Assembly: GCA_009923685.1 (NCBI GenBank)
Contig: RFTA01000008.1
Coordinates: 1 to 14,116, forward strand
Length of the DNA: 14,116 bases
From: Actinomycetota bacterium
GTDB lineage: Bacteria > Actinomycetota > Acidimicrobiia > Acidimicrobiales > Ilumatobacteraceae
Direction of reading: 5' to 3'
Shown here: piece after piece, positions 1 to 5,338 of the stretch
Numbering within the stretch: position 1 is the first letter of the stretch
Layout of the letters: each line of letters starts with the position of its first letter
Made by a program: the position numbers and the translations under genes
Notes under the pieces: generated by a model
Database searches by the model: none
The model's input: only the letters and a program-made list of their open reading frames with translations
Told to the model about the DNA's origin: nothing

Positions 1-20
1 TGACCAAAGGGAGGCACGCC
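1..20 (-). repeat. Copy of a ybaK internal segment at the window edge
   Basis: Positions 1-20 (tgaccaaagggaggcacgcc) are identical to positions 902-921, which lie inside ybaK and encode its conserved GVPPFGH motif. Read on the minus strand in the equivalent frame, this edge copy would also encode G-V-P-P-F-G-H. It is preceded by H-K-I-K-C instead of the Y-P-I-G that a real family member would have, and a TAG stop lies six codons further up. The match ends sharply at 20/21 and may continue beyond the left edge. It could be the start of a duplicated ybaK 3' end, an attachment-site-like repeat, or a second ybaK fragment. Confidence 0.6.
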
Positions 21-38
21 ACATTTGATTTTATGTAC

Positions 39-542
39 CTATTCGTCGCTTTGGCGATGCAGTTCATCTCGCAGAGATTCTAGGTACGGGAGCACTCTCT
101 GGTCCTTGAGACGATTTGCTGCGTGTTTCGACGCGATGATGTCGTCGAGGGCAGCTACTGCGACGACCAAACCTGGTTCGAGTTGCGCTCGGTCTGCAGA
201 CTGATTCCACTCGTCGTAATCAGATAACTGACCCGCAGGATTGAAAACCAAGTCCAGATCACCAAAATCGGTCACAAGATTCAACATATTAGGCATATTC
301 GCGATAAATGCCGCGTTGATCCGAGTTTGAATTGGTCCATCACTAGTTCTGATTGCCGCATTCATTTGACTCAGTGCCTTGGCCAAGCGCTCAAGGTTTT
401 CGCGGTCACGGGATGGAATGACATCGATGTCTTCGGTAGGAACTGGTGACCCATGAATTACCGCGGCAAAACCACCCAGCACCACAAACTTCACACCGTG
501 TTCGTTCAGAATTCGGCAGATTGAAACGGGATCAAATTTCAT
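39..542 (-). CDS. Nucleotidyltransferase-fold protein, probable toxin-like partner of the upstream 66-aa protein
   Basis: 167 aa. The N-terminal part has the minimal nucleotidyltransferase signature: V-L-G-G-F-A-A-V-I-H-G-S at residues 21-32, then the metal-binding pair D-I-D at 38-40, and a likely third acidic position in F-G-D-L-D-L-V-F (93-100, Asp95/Asp97). Proteins of this shape transfer a nucleoside monophosphate to RNA, protein or a small molecule. AbiEii/MenT-type toxins are one branch, and the substrate cannot be read from the sequence here. The start ATG (540-542) overlaps the stop of the upstream 66-aa gene by 4 nt, so the two are translationally coupled. A small helical protein followed by such a nucleotidyltransferase is a pairing I recognise from other bacteria, which suggests a toxin-antitoxin-like module. 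The toxin role is inference; a housekeeping role is possible. Confidence 0.75.
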   Translation of the reverse strand: MKFDPVSICRILNEHGVKFVVLGGFAAVIHGSPVPTEDIDVIPSRDRENLERLAKALSQMNAAIRTSDGPIQTRINAAFIANMPNMLNLVTDFGDLDLVFNPAGQLSDYDEWNQSADRAQLEPGLVVAVAALDDIIASKHAANRLKDQRVLPYLESLRDELHRQSDE

Positions 543-739
543 CGACCCTTGGATTCATCGACGAATCGCACCTGCTGACGAATGTCCATGAAAGCATTTG
601 CGACTTCAACCATGTGTCTCACCCTGTCTTCAACAGCTAATCGCAACTGAGCACGAATCTGAGAAATGTCGACGCCACGCTCGTCCTCATTAGGGTTTTT
701 CCAGGTGTCCACAGTGCAAGTGTACGGCAGTGTTATCAA
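539..739 (-). CDS. Small helical protein paired with the nucleotidyltransferase (possible antitoxin)
   Basis: 66 aa from a TTG start (737-739) that overlaps the ybaK stop codon (TTGA overlap). It overlaps the nucleotidyltransferase start by 4 nt at its other end. The recognisable core is near residues 24-50: D-I-S-Q-I-R-A-Q-L-R-L followed by a predicted helix R-V-R-H-M-V-E-V-A-N-A-F. This resembles small proteins commonly encoded just before nucleotidyltransferases. The first 20 or so residues are unlike that core, so the true start may be the GTG at 710-712. No DNA-binding motif is visible. An antitoxin role is inferred from size and position only; it could equally be a subunit or chaperone of the enzyme. 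Confidence 0.6.
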   Translation of the reverse strand: MITLPYTCTVDTWKNPNEDERGVDISQIRAQLRLAVEDRVRHMVEVANAFMDIRQQVRFVDESKGR

Positions 740-1227
740 ACTCGCTTTAGGTCGGTGACTGTGCCTCCGCTAACACGAACCAGATCGTTAGGTGCAATTG
801 CAAAGTTGTCGTTCCACGTTCCGGCTGCAGCCCACACGAAATCATTAACCCCGTCGTACTGCAACAAGTCGGGGTCAACGAACACCCGAAGTTGGGTTGT
901 ATGACCAAAGGGAGGCACGCCGCCAATTGGATAGCCCGTTGCTGCACGCACAGCGTCAGCGTCAACACGTGAACACTTCGAGCCACCTGCGGCTGTGGCA
1001 AGTTTTTTTTCGTCGAGTTGGTTTGATCCGCTTACGAGTGCCATCACGATTTCGTTATCAACACCAAAGACCAAGCTCTTCACGATTTGGCCAACAGTTA
1101 CACCGATTGCCGCAGCCGCATCGGCCGCAGTTTTGGTGCCTTCGGGAAACCTGCGAGTCTTAATCTCGAGACCCGCCTCACGCGCGGTAGCGATAACCCG
1201 CAAAGTATTTGGATGTAAATCAGACAT
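736..1227 (-). CDS. ybaK: YbaK/EbsC-family aminoacyl-tRNA deacylase
   Basis: 163 aa, the normal length for a stand-alone YbaK/ProX editing domain. These cytoplasmic enzymes hydrolyse mischarged tRNA, classically Cys-tRNA(Pro), and are related to the editing domain of prolyl-tRNA synthetase. Visible landmarks are the lysine in I-V-K-S-L-V-F (Lys50), at the place of the catalytic lysine of the family, and the signature G-G-V-P-P-F-G-H at 102-109. The ATG at 1225-1227 lies 11 nt downstream of the histidine kinase stop, and the gene end overlaps the next start, so it appears to be in the middle of an operon. The exact amino acid removed cannot be decided from the sequence. The codon run for E-K-K (1003-1010) contains eight A residues in a row. 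Confidence 0.88.
   Translation of the reverse strand: MSDLHPNTLRVIATAREAGLEIKTRRFPEGTKTAADAAAAIGVTVGQIVKSLVFGVDNEIVMALVSGSNQLDEKKLATAAGGSKCSRVDADAVRAATGYPIGGVPPFGHTTQLRVFVDPDLLQYDGVNDFVWAAAGTWNDNFAIAPNDLVRVSGGTVTDLKRV
902..921 (-). repeat. ybaK-internal copy of the 20-bp repeat
   Basis: Exact partner of positions 1-20, in the same orientation and 901 bp apart. It sits on the most conserved ybaK motif. The interval between the two copies contains the ybaK 3' part, the 66-aa gene and the nucleotidyltransferase gene. Confidence 0.6.
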
Positions 1228-1238
1228 AAATGAAAATT

Positions 1239-2582
1239 CTATTCTTTAAATTGAATAACCATCGTTGCGCCACCGCCAGGTGTGTCGGTAACTTCAATTT
1301 TGGCGTCATGGTCGTCGACAAATTGTTTGACGATTGCAAGACCGAGACCCGAACCTGGCAAAGATCGAGTTGATGTCGAGCGATAGAAGCGTTCGAAAAT
1401 TCGCGACTTGTCTGATGCGGCAACTCCTGGACCATGATCAACTATTTCAATTCGATTTGAATCTACGACAACCTCTATTGCTGTTTCAACTGGCGAAAAC
1501 TTAACGGCGTTATCAATTAAATTCGAAAGCGCACGATCAAACTGAGACTGACGGAGGTCTACAGTTGCCGAATCGTTAATTGAAAGGCTGATATCGCGCG
1601 AATAACGACGACGCGCTCTACTCACGACCTCTTCGACGAGAGGCCCCAAATCAACTTTGGCAACAATTTCGCTCAACTTTTGATCGGTGGCAAGTGCCGA
1701 CAACTCAGAAGAGAGAAGTGTCAGTTCGTCGACCTCGGTTCGAATATCACGCAGAATCTCGACGCGCGCGTTTTCGTCAAGATCGGAACGCTGCAATAAT
1801 TCAGAATTCGCCCGCAAACTTGTGAGTGGCGTTCGAAGCTCGTGACTGGCGTCTTGAACCAGTTGTTTTTGCTGCTCACGACTCGAACGTAGCGCCGCTG
1901 TCATCGAATTGAAGCTCGACGTTAACTGTTTAATCTCGCTGTCTCCATCGATGGCGACCTCAACATCTAAATTTCCTGTTCGTGCGATTTGCTCAGCGGC
2001 GTCAGCAAGATCTTTAATTGGACGCGACACCCGACCGGCCGAAAACCATGCGATAGTCGCAGACCCAAGCATGCCGAATAGAGCCAGCAGCAGCCCACCT
2101 CGCTGAATTGCCTGCTTTGCACGCTCGATGTCAGCGACATCTATTGCAATTTGTAATGCTCCACCTTGGCGAATCGGAACACTGAGCATGCGATATTTAA
2201 CGCCCTCAATTTCAAAAGACTCTCTCACTCGCGCAAGTTGCGAGTTATTAGCGATTTCAAGAACGTCTTTCGAAACCGGCAGATCAACTTCGCCGAAGCC
2301 CACCAGCACCGACCCATCGTCCGTAATAACCTGCGTGATCGAATCAAAGCGAGTTGGCAATAATGCATTGGCAAGCGGGTTACGCACGCGGTTTCGACCA
2401 CGAAGATCTCGAGGTTGTGACTGCAGAATCTCAGAAATAATCGTTACTCGATTGTCAAGATTTTGGTCGACTTCGCTCATTAAAAACCTCGACGTCAATA
2501 CATAACTGCTGACCGAAAGCACGGCGATAGTTGCAAGCATGATCGCACAGATGACAATCAAAAAACGTGAGCGAATGCTCAT
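1239..2582 (-). CDS. Membrane sensor histidine kinase, MprB-like
   Basis: 447 aa with the full layout of a class I sensor kinase. A membrane helix spans about residues 6-29, followed by an extracytoplasmic sensor region (about 30-160), a second helix (about 162-182), and a HAMP linker from R-V-S-R-P-I (184-189) to about 235. The phosphoacceptor box is H-E-L-R-T-P-L-T-S-L with His247. The ATPase boxes are N-L-I-D-N-A-V-K-F (354-362), D-H-G-P-G-V (382-387), I-F-E-R-F-Y (395-400) and G-S-G-L-G-L-A-I-V (410-418). The H-box and layout resemble mycobacterial MprB, a cell-envelope stress sensor; the signal sensed here is unknown. Its ATG overlaps the regulator stop by 4 nt, so the pair is coupled, and it presumably phosphorylates that regulator. 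Confidence 0.93.
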   Translation of the reverse strand: MSIRSRFLIVICAIMLATIAVLSVSSYVLTSRFLMSEVDQNLDNRVTIISEILQSQPRDLRGRNRVRNPLANALLPTRFDSITQVITDDGSVLVGFGEVDLPVSKDVLEIANNSQLARVRESFEIEGVKYRMLSVPIRQGGALQIAIDVADIERAKQAIQRGGLLLALFGMLGSATIAWFSAGRVSRPIKDLADAAEQIARTGNLDVEVAIDGDSEIKQLTSSFNSMTAALRSSREQQKQLVQDASHELRTPLTSLRANSELLQRSDLDENARVEILRDIRTEVDELTLLSSELSALATDQKLSEIVAKVDLGPLVEEVVSRARRRYSRDISLSINDSATVDLRQSQFDRALSNLIDNAVKFSPVETAIEVVVDSNRIEIVDHGPGVAASDKSRIFERFYRSTSTRSLPGSGLGLAIVKQFVDDHDAKIEVTDTPGGGATMVIQFKE

Positions 2583-3277
2583 GACTTTTTCAAGACATAG
2601 CCGACACCACGAACAGTGTGCAGAAGTTTTGTCTCGCCATTAGTTTCAATTTTGCGCCGCAGATAGCCGACATAAACGTCGAGCGACTTTGAGTTGGTTT
2701 CAAAGTCGAAGCCCCAAATGTGTTCGTAGAGATAATCGCGTGAAAGTACAACCCCTGATTGTTCGAGCAAAAGTTGCAACAGATCAAACTCAGTTTTTGT
2801 TAGTTCAACTTCACGCGCACCACGAGTTACAGATCGAGAAATAGGGTCAAGTCTCAAATCTGCAAGTTCGAGCGCACCAGAAGTTTCTGAAGGTGCGTTG
2901 CGCCGAAGCAGTGCCCGAACCCTGGCGAGCAGTTCATCGACACTAAATGGTTTCAACAAATAGTCGTCGGCACCTGCGTCAAGGCCGGCAACTCGATCAC
3001 TGACTTCGGCTCGTGCAGTGAGCAACAAGATTGGTGTTCGATTTTTTCGATGACGCAATTCGCGACAAACGCTCAAACCGTCAGAGAAAGGCATCATCAC
3101 ATCAACGACAGCTATATCGGGCGAAATTTGCAGAATCGTGTCAAGTGCCGCCACACCGTCTTTGACTACGACGACTTCGTAGCCCTCTAATTGCAGAAGT
3201 CTCTCTAGCGCATTTCTTACCGAAGTATCATCTTCGGCAACAACGATCAATCGCTTGTCGCCGCTCTGAGAATTCAC
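2579..3277 (-). CDS. OmpR/PhoB-family response regulator, MprA-like
   Basis: 232 aa from the GTG at 3275-3277. The receiver domain (about 8-125) has acidic residues D16/D17, phosphoacceptor Asp59 in V-V-D-V-M-M-P, Thr87 in L-L-L-T-A-R and Lys109 in L-L-K-P-F. The C-terminal winged-helix domain (about 135-232) carries the family pattern E-L-T-K-T-E-F-D-L-L and ends V-R-G-V-G-Y-V-L. An in-frame GTG further up (3326-3328) would add 17 residues, M-V-N-P-C-N-L-W-..., which do not fit the family, so the later start was chosen. A TANNNT-type -10 lies 7 nt before this GTG, consistent with a leaderless mRNA. It is co-transcribed with the kinase and probably controls the divergent secreted-protein gene and itself through the TTCTTA repeats. 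Confidence 0.92.
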   Translation of the reverse strand: MNSQSGDKRLIVVAEDDTSVRNALERLLQLEGYEVVVVKDGVAALDTILQISPDIAVVDVMMPFSDGLSVCRELRHRKNRTPILLLTARAEVSDRVAGLDAGADDYLLKPFSVDELLARVRALLRRNAPSETSGALELADLRLDPISRSVTRGAREVELTKTEFDLLQLLLEQSGVVLSRDYLYEHIWGFDFETNSKSLDVYVGYLRRKIETNGETKLLHTVRGVGYVLKKS

Positions 3278-3284
3278 TTTTATA

Positions 3285-3290
3285 ACAGTA
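3285..3290 (-). promoter_or_regulatory. Candidate -10 box for a leaderless response-regulator transcript
   Basis: On the minus strand this reads TACTGT, which fits the TANNNT pattern of actinobacterial -10 boxes. It ends 7 nt before the GTG start, so transcription would begin at or next to the start codon. No Shine-Dalgarno sequence is visible before that GTG. No clear -35 was found. Tentative. Confidence 0.35.
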
Positions 3291-3328
3291 CTGAGCCATA
3301 GAGCCCATAAATTGCAAGGGTTTACCAC

Positions 3329-3367
3329 TTCTTAAACAGTTCTTACCTGACGTTGATCTAATTCTTA
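3329..3367. promoter_or_regulatory. Phased TTCTTA direct repeats, candidate response-regulator operator
   Basis: The hexamer TTCTTA occurs at 3329-3334, 3340-3345 and 3362-3367, in the same orientation, with start-to-start distances of 11 and 22 bp. Direct half-sites one helical turn apart are the usual binding pattern of OmpR/PhoB-family dimers. The cluster lies between the divergent response regulator gene and the secreted-protein gene, where it could serve autoregulation and target control. The slot at 3351, where a fourth copy would fall, is degenerate (cgttga). That this regulator binds here is inferred. Confidence 0.55.
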
Positions 3368-3430
3368 CTTACAAATAACAGAATTCGTTTGACGTCAGAA
3401 TCCCCTGACTCAAAAACGAAAGGATCAATA

Positions 3431-3973
3431 ATGAATAAGCGAATAATTGCCACAACTTTCGGCGCGACGATGGTCGGTCTGCTGATTGGTTCGACATTTG
3501 GACTGACCGGTGGCGCAAGTGCCAAATCGGCTGCAAACTCATCTATAAGTGTTCGAGTTCAGCACGACAACGGTGGCGCCGGCGAAAAGAGCGGGCATCT
3601 TCGCGGCGGTGGAAAAAATTTGGATGCAGTCGCGACGATCCTCAAGTTGACTGTTGATGAACTTCATACACAGTTGAAGAGCGGCAAAACGCTTGCTCAG
3701 GTTGCGACTGCGCAGAAGGTCGACATCAAACTCGTGACCGATGAAATCATCAAAAATATCAAAGCGCATATTGCCGAAGAAGTTGCGTCGGGCGAAATCA
3801 CCCAAGCGCAAGCCGACACAAAACTTGCTGGTTTGACGGCAAAAGTGACTGAGATGGTTAACACAGTGCGTCCAGCGCGTGGTGAAGGCGGCCAACACGG
3901 TCGCGGTCACCGTCATGGCTTTGGCGGAACGCCAAGCACCACTAAGACCTCAACTCAAACATCAGGTGCGTAA
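3431..3973 (+). CDS. Small secreted helical protein with Gly/His-rich tail, unknown function
   Basis: 180 aa. The ATG at 3431 was chosen because a good Shine-Dalgarno (GAAAGGA, 3418-3424) lies 6 nt upstream and the protein then opens with a typical signal peptide: N-K-R basic start, hydrophobic core about residues 5-26, probable cleavage after A-S-A near residue 31. The mature protein has a low-complexity stretch (about 33-62), an Ala/Lys/Glu-rich helical region (about 64-145, with L-K-L-T-V-D-E-L, S-G-K-T-L-A-Q-V-A and S-G-E-I-T-Q-A-Q-A-D), and a tail rich in Gly and His (about 150-166) followed by Thr/Ser. The helical segment resembles uncharacterised actinobacterial secreted proteins. The tail could bind metal, which is inference. 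It is divergent from the two-component system and a likely target of it. Confidence 0.75.
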   Translation: MNKRIIATTFGATMVGLLIGSTFGLTGGASAKSAANSSISVRVQHDNGGAGEKSGHLRGGGKNLDAVATILKLTVDELHTQLKSGKTLAQVATAQKVDIKLVTDEIIKNIKAHIAEEVASGEITQAQADTKLAGLTAKVTEMVNTVRPARGEGGQHGRGHRHGFGGTPSTTKTSTQTSGA

Positions 3974-3997
3974 CTACTAAATAATTGTTTCCCCTAA

Positions 3998-5245
3998 TTA
4001 GTTTGCGGGTTCTGCTTCGGACACCGTGGCAGAACCCGCAAATGAAAACAGAATTGCGCCGATAATCGAGCAGACTCCGGCGGCGAGATATGACGAGCGA
4101 TAACCACCAGCGACGTCGTAGAGCCACCCAAGCAAAAGCGGGCCGAGTGCGGTGCCTGAAAATGAAATCAAACCCGAGCGCGCCGCAATTCGTGGATAGT
4201 CGCGAACACCAAAACGTTCGGCCAGCAACAGCGATTGCATCATCACCATGTTGCCAATCGTGATGCCGAACAAACCGATCGCTAACAACAAGCCGACTCG
4301 ATTGTTGATTAAGCCGAGACTTGCCAGTGAGACACCTTGCATCGCGGCGATACCAACCGTAAATCGCGTCATGTTTAGTTTCGGAATGACGCGACCCGCC
4401 GCAAAACGCGAAACAATCGACATTGTCGAAAGAATGATTGTCGCCACCGTTGCAGTCGAGCGATCGGTGCGTTCTTCAACAAGTTTGACAAGTTGCAACG
4501 CACCACCAACTTGAGCACCGAGAGCAAAAATGTAACCAAAAGTTACTGCTTTGAAAAACTTGCTGCGCACCGCATCAGCAAGTTGCACGCCAGAAATATT
4601 TGCAATGTCACCCGGCGCCGCTCGCGCGCCGTCGGGCAACCAACCATAAGGTTGCGGAAACGCACGCAACAAGAGCAACGTGATTGGCACAGTGCCACCG
4701 AACCAAATCAAAGCCAACCACGGTGAGCCGTTGCGAATGCCTTGGGTGTCGAGAATCCATTTAATTAATGGTGTAACGACAATGCCACCCATAGATAAAC
4801 CTGTTGATGCAAAAGCCAGCGCACTCGCCCGTCGCACCTGAAACCATCGCGTGACTACTGTCGTGACTGGACCCATGCCCGATGCTGACCAACCGAGCGC
4901 GTAGAAACAATAAACAACAAAAAGTTGCCAGCGTTGCTCGACAAAGCGCATCAAAAACAACGCAAGAGCGGCGACCGTCGCACCGCCGATGATCATGATT
5001 CGCACATCGTGTTTGGCGATGAACTTGGCGATCGGAATGCCAGAAACACCGCCAACCAAGAAAAAGAAAGTGGTCGCCAACGAAATCGACGAAACCGACC
5101 AACCAAGTTCGCGACTGAACGCCTGCAAGTAGACCGCCAGACCGTAGAAACCAAGACCCGACGAAAAAGTGAGAAGTGTGAAGCAGGCGCTGACTACCCA
5201 CCAACCCGGAAATTTATCTGTTCGAGCAAAAACACTGCGCACCAC
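3998..5245 (-). CDS. Major facilitator superfamily transporter, monocarboxylate/OFA style
   Basis: 415 aa, the usual size for a 12-helix MFS carrier, with hydrophobic segments throughout. The opening G-W-W-V-V-S-A followed by G-F-Y-G-L-A-V-Y-L-Q-A-F-S-R-E-L-G-W-S is typical of the oxalate/formate and monocarboxylate-like MFS branch. The loop after the second helix is a degenerate form of the MFS motif A. It probably exchanges or imports a small organic acid across the plasma membrane; the substrate cannot be named. The start is GTG (5243-5245) with an AAGG Shine-Dalgarno 7 nt upstream (5253-5256). It follows the peptide-transporter ATPase gene by 77 nt on the same strand, so it may be read from the same transcript. 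A perfect inverted repeat lies in its last codons. Confidence 0.88.
   Translation of the reverse strand: MVRSVFARTDKFPGWWVVSACFTLLTFSSGLGFYGLAVYLQAFSRELGWSVSSISLATTFFFLVGGVSGIPIAKFIAKHDVRIMIIGGATVAALALFLMRFVEQRWQLFVVYCFYALGWSASGMGPVTTVVTRWFQVRRASALAFASTGLSMGGIVVTPLIKWILDTQGIRNGSPWLALIWFGGTVPITLLLLRAFPQPYGWLPDGARAAPGDIANISGVQLADAVRSKFFKAVTFGYIFALGAQVGGALQLVKLVEERTDRSTATVATIILSTMSIVSRFAAGRVIPKLNMTRFTVGIAAMQGVSLASLGLINNRVGLLLAIGLFGITIGNMVMMQSLLLAERFGVRDYPRIAARSGLISFSGTALGPLLLGWLYDVAGGYRSSYLAAGVCSIIGAILFSFAGSATVSEAEPAN
4002..4042 (-). terminator. Perfect 14-bp inverted repeat at the 3' end of the MFS gene
   Basis: Arms tttgcgggttctgc (4002-4015) and gcagaacccgcaaa (4029-4042) are perfect complements around a 13-nt loop. 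The hairpin overlaps the last 13 or so codons of the MFS gene, up to its stop. No T-rich tract follows it on either strand, so it is not a classical intrinsic terminator. It may still help end or stabilise the mRNA where the MFS gene meets the convergent secreted-protein gene, which ends 24 nt away. Confidence 0.4.
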
Positions 5246-5276
5246 GCGACAACCTTAGGGTTTTGCGCGAGAACGC

Positions 5277-5338
5277 AACTAGTTGAGCGGGGCGCGACTG
5301 CAGTTGAGAAACTTGCGACGAACTAGTTGAGCGGGGCG
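5277..5338. repeat. 18-bp direct repeat duplicating the end of the fused ATPase gene
   Basis: The 18-mer aactagttgagcggggcg occurs at 5277-5294 and 5321-5338, 44 bp apart. The second copy encodes the last residues of the ATPase (A-P-L-N-stop), and the first lies in the spacer before the MFS gene. This looks like a small tandem duplication of a 44-bp unit, 1.4 copies long, that copied the gene end. No function is evident. Confidence 0.7.

Noticed and set aside
3278..3328. A longer response regulator starting at the upstream GTG
   Set aside because: The 17 extra residues do not fit the family, and the stretch overlaps a likely promoter.
3390..3397. Palindrome TGACGTCA upstream of the secreted-protein gene
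   Set aside because: Eight bases only and a single copy; not enough to call an operator.
3389..3430. A longer secreted protein starting at 3389
   Set aside because: It would put 14 polar residues before the signal peptide, and the Shine-Dalgarno is correctly placed for the ATG at 3431.
4761..5204. Open frame of 147 codons within the MFS gene in another frame
   Set aside because: Shadow of the MFS coding sequence; rich in Trp, Arg and His, with no family pattern.
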